Positions 1 to 12,204 of a stretch of DNA of 43,523 bases are shown one piece after another. This DNA comes from Phytophthora quininea. Lineage: Eukaryota > Oomycota > Peronosporomycetes > Peronosporales > Peronosporaceae. The stretch's first letter is position 1; the number at the start of each line of letters is the position of its first letter. The notes under the pieces are model-generated. The model made no database searches. It was not told where the DNA came from and saw nothing but the letters and a program-made list of their open reading frames with translations. The stretch covers positions 1 through 43,523 of the forward strand of contig JAAVTG010000930.1 in the NCBI GenBank assembly GCA_011947345.1. The letters run 5' to 3'. A program made the translations under genes and the position numbers.

Positions 1-1980
1 ACGAGGAGCGTTCCAAGGCGTACCGAATTTATGACATCGAGGCAGGGCAGGTGGTGGTTTCTCGCGATGTCACTTTCGAAGAGTCAAGATTTGGTGCTGT
101 TGAAGAGCGCGAGGACGACAAAGATGACAAAGTCGAAGATGCCATCGAGTACCTCAACGGCATTGATCTTAGTTCTGGTGACTCTGGTGCGATCGATTTC
201 AAGCGGAAAACGTAAAACCTGTTCTGACCCCGAAGTCCGTGAAAATATTCGCCGACCTCGTCGTGGTGCTCGCTTGAGGAAGCAAGTGCTCCGGATGAGA
301 GTGAAGAAAATTCGGGACATCACTCGACTCCTCGCGGAGAAAATTCGGCCTCAATGACGAAGAAAATTCTTCAGCTTCGACAATGTCTTGGCATGCGAGT
401 GCGAATGCTGTCGAGGCGAAGGACAACGCCGAACCTGAGACTTTTCAAGATGCGGTCAGCGGTTCGAACCAAGTACACTGGCGCAAGGCTATTCGTGCAG
501 AACTTCGGTCGATGCGACTTCGTGGAGTTTTTCGTGCGGCAAAATTGCCAAACGGTCAACGCGCTGTCGGCACCAAGTGGGTCTTCAAAATCAAGCGCAA
601 CCCGGATGGATCCATCGCTAAATACAAGGCTCGACTCGCTGCCAAGGGTTTGTGCAGAAATACGGTATTGATTATACCGAGACGTTCTCGCCGGTCGTGA
701 AGTATGTCACACTTCGCATGATTATTGCTCTCGCCAAGTACTTCGGATGGCCCATCGACCAACTCGATGTGGTTACGGCTTTCTTGTACGGCTTGATGAA
801 GGAGAAAGTGTTCTGCACAGTGCCGGAAGTGTGGAGTTGGACGATGACTTCGACTGCATCGAGTTGCTCAAGGCAATTTACGGTCTCAAACAGGCTTCAC
901 GAGTTTGGAACGAGATTTTTGACGAATACGTTCGCTCCATCGGTTTTCGCGCTTTGGCCTATGATCCGTGTCTCTACGTCAAAGTTATCGATAGCAAGTG
1001 CGTACTGCTGTTAGTGTATGTGGACGACGTCTTGGTGACAGGAAGGTGTGCCGACCTAATTGCTGAAGTCAAGCGCCAACTCAAGACACGTTTTGAGATG
1101 ACCGATAGTGGCAAGTGCAAGTTTATTCTCGGCATCGAAGTGGTCGACAGTGCTGATGGCAGTGACTTTGTGCCAGCCTTGCTACACCCGCGACATTTTG
1201 GAGCGCTTTGGCATGGACAAGTGCAGATCTGCTTCGAGCCCGGTGGACATTAGCACCAAGCTTGTTCCGAGCGACGCACTGACGAAGTTGGACGCACCTT
1301 TCGCGAGGCCGTTGGCGCACTCATGCACTTGATGGCTTCGACTCGCCCAGACACATTGCTTTTGCTGTGGGGTATGTTTCGCGATTTATGGAGAACCCCA
1401 AGTCGAACACTGGATTGCAGTGAAACGAATTTTTCGCTATCTTCAGTGCACTAAGGCGCACGGAATTCGCTTTTCGCCGAGCAAAAACGTTGAGTTTTGG
1501 GCTACTCGGATGCTGACTGGGCCGGCGACGTGAGCGATCGCAAGTCGACTTCCGGCTACCTTTTCCAACTTGTTGGAGAGCCAGTATCGTGGAACTCCAA
1601 GAAACAATCAAGTGTATCGTTATCTACGAGCGAGGCCGAATACATCGCGCTGAGTCTGGCGATCCAAGAAGGCAAATGGGTGCACCGACTTTTGTGCGAG
1701 ATTTTGGCGGCTGCGGTATTAGCGACTCCGGACTTGACAATTTTCGAAGACAACCAGTCGTGCATCAAGATGACCAAGAACCCTGAGAACCACGGCCGCG
1801 CCAAGCACGTCGACATCAAGTACCACCACATCCGTGACGAAGTCAAGCGCGGTGAAGTGACTGTCGAGTACTGCGAGACCGCGATCATGCTGGCGGACAT
1901 CTTGACGAAGGCGCTCCCCGGACCCCGCCACAACGAACTCACGACGGCACTTAGCGTTCACACGTGTTCGCGTTGAGGGG
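1..1980 (+). pseudogene. Copy A: 3' part of copia pol (RT and RNase H), truncated by window edge
   Basis: The window opens in the integrase-RT linker. The reverse transcriptase spans about 490-1140, with the YVDD catalytic box near 1017-1028, and the RNase H reads openly at 1497-1976. The reading frame breaks several times: near 205 and 276 in the linker, near 647, 830, 1165 and 1300 in RT, and near 1350 and 1496 before RNase H. Most breaks are one- or two-base differences from copies C and D. This is the most damaged copy of RT in the window. A purine-rich stretch (GTTGAGGGGCG) ends at 1982, directly before the LTR, and is the likely polypurine tract. Confidence 0.85.
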
Positions 1981-1982
1981 CG

Positions 1983-2212
1983 TGTTGCGGGTTACCGGTT
2001 TACTGGTATCCATACCGGTCCAACTTGACCACGCGTGATTACGGTACGGTGTTTACGCTACCACTGATTAGACGCGCAGAATATTTGGACGAGTGGGCGT
2101 GCACCTTTGTACCCGCCAAGTTAACATTTCAAATGAACTCTCACTTCCTCATTTCATTCCTTCCCTCAAGTGACTTCAATTCCTCACGGCCAAGCCCGCT
2201 CGATCCCTTTTA
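1983..2212 (+). repeat. LTR1 of the copia array (230 bp)
   Basis: The repeat begins TGTTGCGGG directly after a GAGGGG purine tract and ends CCCTTTTA. The 3' edge was set by comparing internal copies, where GGTTATGAGCC follows, with LTR4, where the sequence changes to unrelated DNA right after CTTTTA. The GGTTATGAGCC that follows is the candidate primer binding site. It resembles the initiator-tRNA-type site of other copia elements. Near the start, an ACCGGT palindrome occurs twice around a short GGTAT/ATACC stem. This LTR serves as the 3' LTR of copy A and the 5' LTR of copy B. Confidence 0.85.
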
Positions 2213-3600
2213 GGTTATGAGCCTAAGTACGATGCCGCGCCCGACGTCTTGCCCAAGGTCCTCATCGACAAGTTCGACGGCGACAACTACGCGACGTGGA
2301 GCAGCTACATGCGTGGCGTTTTTCTGACCAAGTCGGTGTGGGGTGCTGTCAAGCGGGAGACGACGCCGACATTTACGGATTCTCGTGCATCGGATGAGTA
2401 CAGCCGTACGTCAAACGTCGCGCTGGACCTGATGCTGCTACGCATGGGTGCCGACTATCATCACGTGATCACGGAGTGAACACGTCTGGATTGCGTGGGC
2501 CAAGCTCAAGGCACTGTACGGCGGAACGCAGAAGGTCGATCGCATCTACCTCAAGCGTCAGCTGTTCAGCATGGAGATGACGGAAGGCGACAATGTGCTG
2601 CATCACTGCAACGAGGTCCTCAACATCAGCGCCAAGCTCAACAGTATCGGCGCCAAGATGGAGGACGAAGACGTGGCGATCTGCTTGCTGCGCAGTCTAC
2701 CCAAGAGCTACGAGAACGTCGTGCTGAACTTGGAGATGAGCGCCGCTGAGCTGAAGACGCAAGACGTTATCAAGGTGCTCACGAACGAGCACATCAAGCG
2801 GCAGGGTGAGAAATCGACACCGGTGAAGACTGAGGACGCTGCAAATGCGTTCAGTGTCGAGCGTGAGACTCGCCGTTGTTCCTACTGCGGAAAACGGGGG
2901 CACCTCGTGGACAAGTGCTGGACCAAGCAGAAGGAGGAAAATCGTGGAGCACGACGTGGCCGGTCTGTCGCGGTGCGGACAATATCCAGTGGCGCAACGA
3001 AGATGACGGTGACTTCATCGCGTTTGTGGTCTCTATGGCGTGCGGAGTTTCGACGGGCAAGAAGTTCCAAGATACGTGGGCAATCGACAGTGGTGCCACA
3101 CACCACATCTGCAACGACAAGTCCAAGTTTGCCGACATCAAGCGTGGGACAAGCGCGAACTCACGGTTGCCAACGGGGACTCTGCCAGAATTTTGGGAGT
3201 CGGAACGGTTGTTCAGCGAGTGGTTTTGCCCTACGGTGACGAGCGCGAGATCAAGGTCGAAGACGCGTTGTACGTGCTGGGCATGAACAAAACTTGCTGT
3301 CGGTCCCGCAGATCAACAAAAGTGGTCTGTTTAAGGTGCTGTTTGATGGTGCTGAAATGCACATCGCTCTGAAAAAGTCGAAGGAAATCGTTGCTTCGGG
3401 GGACCTGGTCGATGGACTCTACTGGCTTCGTGTCCCGCGCGCTTCAGCAAATTCGGTCTCAGTTTCAGTGGACGCTGTTGATCTGCACTCACGGATGGGT
3501 CACGCCGAACGATGTGCCGCGTAAAATGGTCTCAAGTGGCATGCTCAAGGGCGCCAAACTGCCAGCAACATCGAAAAAATCGAGTATTTGCCGTGGGTGC
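2213..3600 (+). pseudogene. Copy B: gag, protease and integrase N-terminus (frameshifted)
   Basis: The gag domain starts in the frame that reads [15 protein letters not shown], and a CCHC zinc knuckle (C-x2-C-x4-H-x4-C) is at about 2881-2922. The aspartic protease DSGA motif lies near 3085. Compared with copies C and D there is a two-base loss at about 2478 that creates an immediate stop. Single-base losses follow near 2968, 3145, 3290 and 3505. No ATG is in frame upstream of the conserved gag core. The product would be a capsid and nucleocapsid protein plus the protease that matures the polyprotein. As sequenced it cannot be made in one piece. Confidence 0.85.
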
Positions 3601-4172
3601 CAACAAGGAAAATCGGTCCAAAACCTTTTCCAACCAACCACGAAAAGGCTAAGTACAAGCCGTTCGAGCTGCTTCACTTCGATATTTGCGGGCCGATGGA
3701 GGAACATTCTCTCGGTGGCAGCAGATATTTGCTGCTCATTGTCGATGAAGCCAGTGGGTGCATGACGGGATATTGCCTGCGCGCGAAGTCGGAAAGTGAA
3801 GGCTGCCTGAAGAAATTTATTTCGAAGGTGGAGTCGCAATTCGGCGCGCGGGTGAAGTTTGTGCGTCATGATGGTACCAAGGAATTTGCTACCAACTCGC
3901 TCAAGTCTTTCTACGACGGCCGTGGCATTGAACAACAAGTCACGGTTCCGTACGCGCACCAGACCAACGGCACGGCTGAACGTGCCAACCGCAGCATTGT
4001 GACAATTGACCGCAGTATGTTGTATCATGCTGGGCTTGAGACGTGTTTTGGGCGGAGGCGGTGATGACTGCAATCTACATTAAGAATCGACTGCCGTCAC
4101 CGAAGGTCGCAGGGAAAACTCCTTTCGAGATCGTGTATAATTCCAAGCCCAACGTGAAGCACATGCGCATTT
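3588..4172 (+). pseudogene. Copy B: integrase core, frameshifted at both ends
   Basis: An open frame covers the rve-type integrase core. The first catalytic Asp is in FDICGP (about 3680), the second in RHDG (about 3868), and the Glu in TAERANRS (about 3976), giving the D,D,E triad. Upstream, the zinc-binding segment (CRGCQQGK) is in a different frame, because this copy lacks one A near 3618 relative to copies C and D. Downstream, the frame ends at the stop at 4062-4064 after a T-run near 4034. The run is one base too short in all three complete copies. A second shared break lies near 4175, before the RT frame. Confidence 0.85.
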
Positions 4173-6245
4173 TTGCTGCTCAGTGTTCGTGTTGACCCCA
4201 AGGAAAAGCGCCTTAAATGGGACCCAAAAGTTCGTGACGGTATTTTCATGGGCTACGAGGAGCGTTCCAAGGCGTACCGAATTTATGACATCGAGGCAGG
4301 GCAGGTGGTGGTTTCTCGCGATGTCACTTTCGAAGAGTCAAGATTTGGTGCTGTTGAAGAGCGCGAGGACGACAAAGATGACAAAGTCGAAGATGCCATC
4401 GAGTACCTCAACGGCATTGATCTTAGTTCTGGTGACTCTGGTGCGATCGATTTCAAGCAAGCGGGAAAACGTAAAACCTGTTCTGACCCCGAAGTCCGTG
4501 AAAATATTCGCCGACCTCGTCGTGGTGCTCGCTTGGAGGAAGCAAGTGCTCCGGATGAGAGTGAAGAAAATTCGGGACATCACCACTCGACTCCTCACGG
4601 AGAAAATTCGGCCTCCAATGACGAAGAAAATTCTTCAGCTTCGACAATGTCTTGGCATGCGAGTGCGAATGCTGTCGAGGCGAAGGACAACGCCGAACCT
4701 GAGACTTTTCAAGATGCGGTCAGCGGTTCGAACCAAGTACACTGGCGCAAGGCTATTCGTGCAGAACTTCGGTCGATGCGACTTCGTGGAGTTTTTCGTG
4801 CGGCAAAATTGCCAAACGGTCAACGCGCTGTCGGCACCAAGTGGGTCTTCAAAATCAAGCGCAACCCGGATGGATCCATCGCTAAATACAAGGCTCGACT
4901 CGCTGCCAAGGGTTTTGTGCAGAAATACGGTATTGATTATACCGAGACGTTCTCGCCGGTCGTGAAGTATGTCACACTTCGCATGATTATTGCTCTCGCC
5001 AAGTACTTCGGATGGCCCATCGACCAACTCGATGTGGTTACGGCTTTCTTGTACGGCTTGATGAAGGAGAAAGTGTTCTGCACAGTGCCGGAAGGTGTGG
5101 AGTTGGACGGTGACTTCGACTGCATCGAGTTGCTCAAGGCAATTTACGGTCTCAAACAGGCTTCACGAGTTTGGAACGAGATTTTTGACGAATACGTTCG
5201 CTCCATCGGTTTTCGCGCTTTGGCCTATGATCCGTGTCTCTACGTCAAAGTTATCGATAGCAAGTGCGTACTGCTGTTAGTGTATGTGGACGACGTCTTG
5301 GTGACAGGAAGGTGTGCCGACCTAATTGCTGAAGTCAAGCGCCAACTCAAGACACGTTTTGAGATGACCGATAGTGGCAAGTGCAAGTTTATTCTCGGCA
5401 TCGAAGTGGTCGACAGTGCTGATGGCAGTGTGACTTTGTGCCAGCCTTGCTACACCCGCGACATTTTGGAGCGCTTTGGCATGGACAAGTGCAGATCTGC
5501 TTCGAGCCCGGTGGACATTAGCACCAAGCTTGTTCCGAGCGACGCACTGACGAAGTTGGACGCACCTTTTCGCGAGGCCGTTGGCGCACTCATGCACTTG
5601 ATGGCTTCGACTCGCCCAGACACATTGCTTTTGCTGTGGGGTATGTTTCGCGATTTATAGAGAACCCCAAGTCGAACACTGGATTGCAGTGAAACGAATT
5701 TTCGCTATCTTCAGTGCACTAAGGCGCACGGAATTCGCTTTTCGCCGAGCAAAAACGTTGAGTTTTTGGGCTACTCGGATGCTGACTGGGCCGGCGACGT
5801 GAGCGATCGCAAGTCGACTTCCGGCTACCTTTTCCAACTTGTTGGAGAGCCAGTATCGTGGAACTCCAAGAAACAATCAAGTGTATCGTTATCTACGAGC
5901 GAGGCCGAATACATCGCGCTGAGTCTGGCGATCCAAGAAGGCAAATGGGTGCACCGACTTTTGTGCGAGATTTTGGCGGCTGCGGTATTAGCGACTCCGG
6001 ACTTGACAATTTTCGAAGACAACCAGTCGTGCATCAAGATGACCAAGAACCCTGTGAACCACGGCCGCGCCAAGCACGTCGACATCAAGTACCACCACAT
6101 CCGTGACGAAGTCAAGCGCGGTGAAGTGACTGTCGAGTACTGCGAGACCGCGATCATGCTGGCGGACATCTTGACGAAGGCGCTCCCCGGACCCCGCCAC
6201 AACGAACTCACGACGGCACTTAGCGTTCACACGTGTTCGCGTTGA
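4173..6245 (+). pseudogene. Copy B: reverse transcriptase and RNase H, split by frameshifts
   Basis: The RT reads in one frame from 4173 to 5660. It contains the conserved TKWVFKIK, the YKARLAAKG block and the YVDD active site near 5284. It stops at 5658-5660 because of a two-base AC duplication after CGCCCAGAC near 5621, shared with copies A and D. The RNase H frame resumes at about 5766, with SDADWAGD, the STSEAEY block and the KHVDIKYH motif, and ends at 6243-6245, just before the purine tract. All catalytic motifs are present, so the defects are frame breaks rather than active-site losses. Confidence 0.87.
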
Positions 6246-6251
6246 GGGGCG

Positions 6252-6481
6252 TGTTGCGGGTTACCGGTTTACTGGTATCCATACCGGTCCAACTTGACCA
6301 CGCGTGATTACGGTACGGTGTTTACGCTACCACTGATTAGACGCGCAGAATATTTGGACGAGTGGGCGTGCACCTTTGTACCCGCCAAGTTAACATTTCA
6401 AATGAACTCTCACTTCCTCATTTCATTCCTTCCCTCAAGTGACTTCAATTCCTCACGGCCAAGCCCGCTCGATCCCTTTTA
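6252..6481 (+). repeat. LTR2 of the copia array (230 bp)
   Basis: The boundaries match LTR1: TGTTGCGGG at the start, CCCTTTTA at the end, a GAGGGG purine tract before it and GGTTATGAGCC after it. Over the stretches I compared by eye it looks identical to LTR1. It is shared between copies B and C. Confidence 0.87.
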
Positions 6482-7930
6482 GGTTATGAGCCTAAGTACG
6501 ATGCCGCGCCCGACGTCTTGCCCAAGGTCCTCATCGACAAGTTCGACGGCGACAACTACGCGACGTGGAGCAGCTACATGCGTGGCGTTTTTCTGACCAA
6601 GTCGGTGTGGGGTGCTGTCAAGCGGGAGACGACGCCGACATTTACGGATTCTCGTGCATCGGATGAGTACAGCCGTACGTCAAACGTCGCGCTGGACCTG
6701 ATGCTGCTACGCATGGGTGCCGACTATCATCACGTGATCACGGAGTGCGAACACGTCTGGATTGCGTGGGCCAAGCTCAAGGCACTGTACGGCGGAACGC
6801 AGAAGGTCGATCGCATCTACCTCAAGCGTCAGCTGTTCAGCATGGAGATGACGGAAGGCGACAATGTGCTGCATCACTGCAACGAGGTCCTCAACATCAG
6901 CGCCAAGCTCAACAGTATCGGCGCCAAGATGGAGGACGAAGACGTGGCGATCTGCTTGCTGCGCAGTCTACCCAAGAGCTACGAGAACGTCGTGCTGAAC
7001 TTGGAGATGAGCGCCGCTGAGCTGAAGACGCAAGACGTTATCAAGGTGCTCACGAACGAGCACATCAAGCGGCAGGGTGAGAAATCGACACCGGTGAAGA
7101 CTGAGGACGCTGCAAATGCGTTCAGTGTCGAGCGTGAGACTCGCCGTTGTTCTTACTGCGGAAAACGGGGGCACCTCGTGGACAAGTGCTGGACCAAGCA
7201 GAAGGAGGAAAATCGTGGGCACGACGTGGCCGGTCTGGTCGCGGTGCGGACAATATCCAGTGGCGCAACGAAGATGACGGTGACTTCATCGCGTTTGTGG
7301 TCTCTATGGCGTGCGGAGTTTCGACGGGCAAGAAGTTCCAAGATACGTGGGCAATCGACAGTGGTGCCACACACCACATCTGCAACGACAAGTCCAAGTT
7401 TGCCGACATCAAGCCGTGGGACAAGCGCGAACTCACGGTTGCCAACGGGGACTCTGCCAGAATTTTGGGAGTCGGAACGGTTGTTCAGCGAGTGGTTTTG
7501 CCCTACGGTGACGAGCGCGAGATCAAGGTCGAAGACGCGTTGTACGTGCTGGGCATGAACAAAAACTTGCTGTCGGTCCCGCAGATCAACAAAAGTGGTC
7601 TGTTTAAGGTGCTGTTTGATGGTGCTGAAATGCACATCGCTCTGAAAAAGTCGAAGGAAATCGTTGCTTCGGGGGACCTGGTCGACGGACTCTACTGGCT
7701 TCGTGTCCCGCGCGCTTCAGCAAATTCGGTCTCAGTTTCAGTGGACGCTGTTGATCTGCACTCACGGATGGGTCACGCTCCGAACGATGTGCCGCGTAAA
7801 ATGGTCTCAAGTGGCATGCTCAAGGGCGCCAAACTGCCAGCAACATCGAAAAATCGAGTATTTGCCGTGGGTGCCAACAAGGAAAATCGGTCCAAAAACC
7901 TTTTCCAACCAACCACGAAAAGGCTAAGTA
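6482..7930 (+). pseudogene. Copy C: gag, protease and integrase N-terminus (two frame breaks)
   Basis: The gag is open from 6518 through the zinc knuckle (CSYCGKRGH, about 7149-7175). A GG-for-GAG difference near 7217 breaks the frame, and copy D is intact there. The protease continues in the frame that starts at 7147, with the DSGATHH motif near 7358. The gag-pre-integrase HxH region (RMGH) is near 7768. That frame runs into non-homologous translation near 7848, where an A-run is one shorter than in copy B. The upstream frame has no ATG before the gag core, as in the other copies. Confidence 0.85.
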
Positions 7931-8480
7931 CAAGCCGTTCGAGCTGCTTCACTTCGATATTTGCGGGCCGATGGAGGAACATTCTCTCGGTGGCAGCAGA
8001 TATTTGCTGCTCGTTATCGATGAAGCCAGTGGGTGCATGACGGGATATTGCCTGCGCGCGAAGTCGGAAAGTGAAGGCTGCCTGAAGAAATTTATTTCGA
8101 AGGTGGAGTCGCAATTCGGCGCGCGGGTGAAGTTTGTGCGTCATGATGGTGCCAAGGAATTTGCTACCAACTCGCTCAAGTCTTTCTACGACGGCCGTGG
8201 CATTGAACAACAAGTCACGGTTCCGTACGCGCACCAGACCAACGGCACGGCTGAACGTGCCAACCGCAGCATTGTGACAATTGACCGCAGTATGTTGTAT
8301 CATGCTGGGCTTGAGACGTGTTTTGGGCGGAGGCGGTGATGACTGCAATCTACATTAAGAATCGACTGCCGTCACCGAAGGTCGCAGGGAAAACTCCTTT
8401 CGAGATCGTGTATAATTCCAAGCCCAACGTGAAGCACATGCGCATTTTTGCTGCTCAGTGTTCGTGTTGACCCCCAAGGA
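7931..8480 (+). pseudogene. Copy C: integrase core, frameshifted at both ends
   Basis: The core frame reads openly to 8339 with the same D,D,E triad as copy B (near 7955, 8143 and 8251). Two differences from copy B are visible: VID for IVD near 8013, and a GCC (Ala) for ACC (Thr) codon near 8150. The stop at 8337-8339 follows the same short T-run found in B and D. A lost G after the T-run near 8447 again breaks the path into RT. Confidence 0.85.
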
Positions 8481-8492
8481 AAAGCGCCTTAA

Positions 8493-10571
8493 ATGGGACC
8501 AAAAGCTCGTGACGGTATTTTCATGGGCTACGAGGAGCGTTCCAAGGCGTACCGAATTTATGACATCGAGGCAGGGCAGGTGGTGGTTTCTCGCGATGTC
8601 ACTTTCGAAGAGTCAAGATTTGGTGCTGTTGAAGAGCGCGAGGACGACAAAGATGACAAAGTCGAAGATGCCATCGAGTACCTCAACGGCATTGATCTTA
8701 GTTCTGGTGACTCTGGTGCGATCGATTTCAAGCAAGCGGGAAAACGTAAAACCTGTTCTGACCCCGAAGTCCGTGAAAATATTCGCCGACCTCGTCGTGG
8801 TGCTCGCTTGGAGGAAGCAAGTGCTCCGGATGAGAGTGAAGAAAATTCGGGACATCACCACTCGACTCCTCACGGAGAAAATTCGGCCTCCAATGACGAA
8901 GAAAATTCTTCAGCTTCGACAATGTCTTGGCATGCGAGTGCGAATGCTGTCGAGGCGAAGGACAACGCCGAACCTGAGACTTTTCAAGATGCGGTCAGCG
9001 GTTCGAACCAAGTACACTGGCGCAAGGCTATTCGTGCAGAACTTCGGTCGATGCGACTTCGTGGAGTTTTTCGTGCGGCAAAATTGCCAAACGGTCAACG
9101 CGCTGTCGGCACCAAGTGGGTCTTCAAAATCAAGCGCAACCCGGATGGATCCATCGCTAAATACAAGGCTCGACTCGCTGCCAAGGGTTTTGTGCAGAAA
9201 TACGGTATTGATTATACCGAGACGTTCTCGCCGGTCGTGAAGTATGTCACACTTCGCATGATTATTGCTCTCGCCAAGTACTTCGGATGGCCCATCGACC
9301 AACTCGATGTGGTTACGGCTTTCTTGTACGGCTTGATGAAGGAGAAAGTGTTCTGCACAGTGCCGGAAGGTGTGGAGTTGGACGGTGACTTCGACTGCAT
9401 CGAGTTGCTCAAGGCAATTTACGGTCTCAAACAGGCTTCACGAGTTTGGAACGAGATTTTTGACGAATACGTTCGCTCCATCGGTTTTCGCGCTTTGGCC
9501 TATGATCCGTGTCTCTACGTCAAAGTTATCGATAGCAAGTGCGTACTGCTGTTAGTGTATGTGGACGACGTCTTGGTGACAGGAAGGTGTGCCGACCTAA
9601 TTGCTGAAGTCAAGCGCCAACTCAAGACACGTTTTGAGATGACCGATAGTGGCAAGTGCAAGTTTATTCTCGGCATCGAAGTGGTCGACAGTGCTGATGG
9701 CAGTGTGACTTTGTGCCAGCCTTGCTACACCCGCGACATTTTGGAGCGCTTTGGCATGGACAAGTGCAGATCTGCTTCGAGCCCGGTGGACATTAGCACC
9801 AAGCTTGTTCCGAGCGACGCACTGACGAAGTTGGACGCACCTTTTCGCGAGGCCGTTGGCGCACTCATGCACTTGATGGCTTCGACTCGCCCAGACATTG
9901 CTTTTGCTGTGGGGTACGTTTCGCGATTTATGGAGAATCCCCAAGTCGAACACTGGATTGTAGTGAAACGAATTTTTCGCTATCTTCAGTGCACTAAGGC
10001 GCACGGAATTCGCTTTTCGCCGAGCAAAAACGTTGAGTTTTTGGGCTACTCGGATGCTGACTGGGCCGGCGACGTGAGCGATCGCAAGTCGACTTCCGGC
10101 TACCTTTTCCAACTTGTTGGAGAGCCAGTATCGTGGAACTCCAAGAAACAATCAAGTGTATCGTTATCTACGAGCGAGGCCGAATACATCGCGCTGAGTC
10201 TGGCGATCCAAGAAGGCAAATGGGTGCACCGACTTTTGTGCGAGATTTTGGCGGCTGCGGTATTAGCGACTCCGGACTTGACAATTTTCGAAGACAACCA
10301 GTCGTGCATCAAGATGACCAAGAACCCTGTGAACCACGGCCGCGCCAAGCACGTCGACATCAAGTACCACCACATCCGTGACGAAGTCAAGCGCGGTGAA
10401 GTGACTGTCGAGTACTGCGAGACCGCGATCATGCTGGCGGACATCTTGACGAAGGCGCTCCCGGACCCCGCCACAACGAACTCACGACGGCACTTAGCGT
10501 TCACACGTGTTCGCGTTGAGGGGCGTGTTGCGGGTTACCGGTTTACTGGTATCCATACCGGTCCAACTTGA
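8493..10571 (+). pseudogene. Copy C: intact RT plus RNase H frame, reading into the LTR
   Basis: This is the longest continuous pol frame in the array. RT, connection and RNase H are fused without interruption for about 690 codons. The YVDD box is near 9559 and the RNase H SDADWAGD near 10049. Unlike A, B and D, it reads straight through the RPDIAFAVGY segment (about 9890-9910). It lacks the normal stop because one C is missing at about 10462 (shared with D), so the frame runs through the polypurine tract into LTR3 and ends at 10569-10571. Without its own gag and integrase in frame it is still not an autonomous element. Confidence 0.87.
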
Positions 10572-10755
10572 CCACGCGTGATTACGGTACGGTGTTTACG
10601 CTACCACTGATTAGACGCGCAGAATATTTGGACGAGTGGGCGTGCACCTTTGTACCCGCCAAGTTAACATTTCAAATGAACTCTCACTTCCTCATTTCAT
10701 TCCTTCCCTCAAGTGACTTCAATTCCTCACGGCCAAGCCCGCTCGATCCCTTTTA
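10526..10755 (+). repeat. LTR3 of the copia array (230 bp)
   Basis: The 230-bp unit and flanks are the same as LTR1 and LTR2: purine tract GAGGGG before, GGTTATGAGCC after. It is shared by copies C and D. The readthrough pol frame of copy C ends 46 bases inside it. Confidence 0.87.
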
Positions 10756-12204
10756 GGTTATGAGCCTAAGTACGATGCCGCGCCCGACGTCTTGTCCAAG
10801 GTCCTCATCGACAAGTTCGACGGCGACAACTACGCGACGTGGAGCAGCTACATGCGTGGCGTTTTTCTGACCAAGTCGGTGTGGGGTGCTGTCAAGCGGG
10901 AGACGACGCCGACATTTACGGATTCTCGTGCATCGGATGAGTACAGCCGTACGTCAAACGTCGCGCTGGACCTGATGCTGCTACGCATGGGTGCCGACTA
11001 TCATCACGTGATCACGGAGTGCGAACACGTCTGGATTGCGTGGGCCAAGCTCAAGGCACTGTACGGCGGAACGCAGAAGGTCGGTCGCATCTACCTCAAG
11101 CGTCAGCTGTTCAGCATGGAGATGACGGAAGGCGACAATGTGCTGCATCACTGCAACGAGGTCCTCAACATCAGCGCCAAGCTCAACAGTATCGGCGCCA
11201 AGATGGAGGACGAAGACGTGGCGATCTGCTTGCTGCGCAGTCTACCCAAGAGCTACGAGAACGTCGTGCTGAACTTGGAGATGAGCGCCGCTGAGCTGAA
11301 GACGCAAGACGTTATCAAGGTGCTCACGAACGAGCACATCAAGCGGCAGGGTGAGAAATCGACACCGGTGAAGACTGAGGACGCTGCAAATGCGTTCAGT
11401 GTCGAGCGTGAGACTCGCCGTTGTTCTTACTGCGGAAAACGGGGGCACCTCGTGGACAAGTGCTGGACCAAGCAGAAGGAGGAAAATCGTGGAGCACGAC
11501 GTGGCCGGTCTGGTCGCGGTGCGGACAATATCCAGTGGCGCAACGAAGATGACGGTGACTTCATCGCGTTTGTGGTCTCTATGGCGTGCGGAGTTTCGAC
11601 GGGCAAGAAGTTCCAAGATACGTGGGCAATCGACAGTGGTGCCACACACCACATCTGCAACGACAAGTCCAAGTTTGCCGACATCAAGCTGTGGAACAAG
11701 CGCGAACTCACGGTTGCCAACGGGGACTCTGCCAGAATTTTGGGAGTCGGAACGGTTGTTCAGCGAGTGGTTTTGCCCTACGGTGACGAGCGCGAGATCA
11801 AGGTCGAAGACGCGTTGTACGTGCTGGGCATGAACAAAAACTTGCTGTCGGTCCCGCAGATCAACAAAAGTGGTCTGTTTAAGGTGCTGTTTGATGGTGC
11901 TGAAATGCACATCGCTCTGAAAAAGTCGAAGGAAATCGTTGCTTCGGGGGACCTGGTCGACGGACTCTACTGGCTTCGTGTCCCGCGCGCTTCAGCAAAT
12001 TCGGTCTCAGTTTCAGTGGACGCTGTTGATCTGCACTCACGGATGGGTCACGCTCCGAACGATGTGCCGCGTAAAATGGTCTCAAGTGGCATGCTCAAGG
12101 GCGCCAAACTGCCAGCAACATCGAAAAATCGAGTATTTGCCGTGGGTGCCAACAAGGAAAATCGGTCCAAAAACCTTTTCCAACCAACCACGAAAAGGCT
12201 AAGT
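10756..12204 (+). pseudogene. Copy D: gag-protease-pre-integrase, the most complete copy
   Basis: A single frame covers gag, zinc knuckle (about 11424-11462), protease (DSGATHH near 11632) and the pre-integrase region (RMGH near 12043). It goes off-homology near 12123, where the A-run is one base shorter than in copy B. Before the first gag codon written here (a TTG at 10792) the frame is open back into the LTR without an ATG. A non-ATG start, or a base missing in all copies, is needed. Copy D differs from C by substitutions near 11083 and 11690. Confidence 0.86.

Noticed and set aside
2025..2213. 62-codon frame repeated in each LTR (also at 6294, 10568 and 14843)
   Set aside because: It lies entirely within the LTR and recurs only because the LTR does; no motif.
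7773..8348. 191-194-codon minus-strand frames opposite each integrase core (also 3489-4073 and 12048-12623)
   Set aside because: They are shadows of the integrase coding strand.
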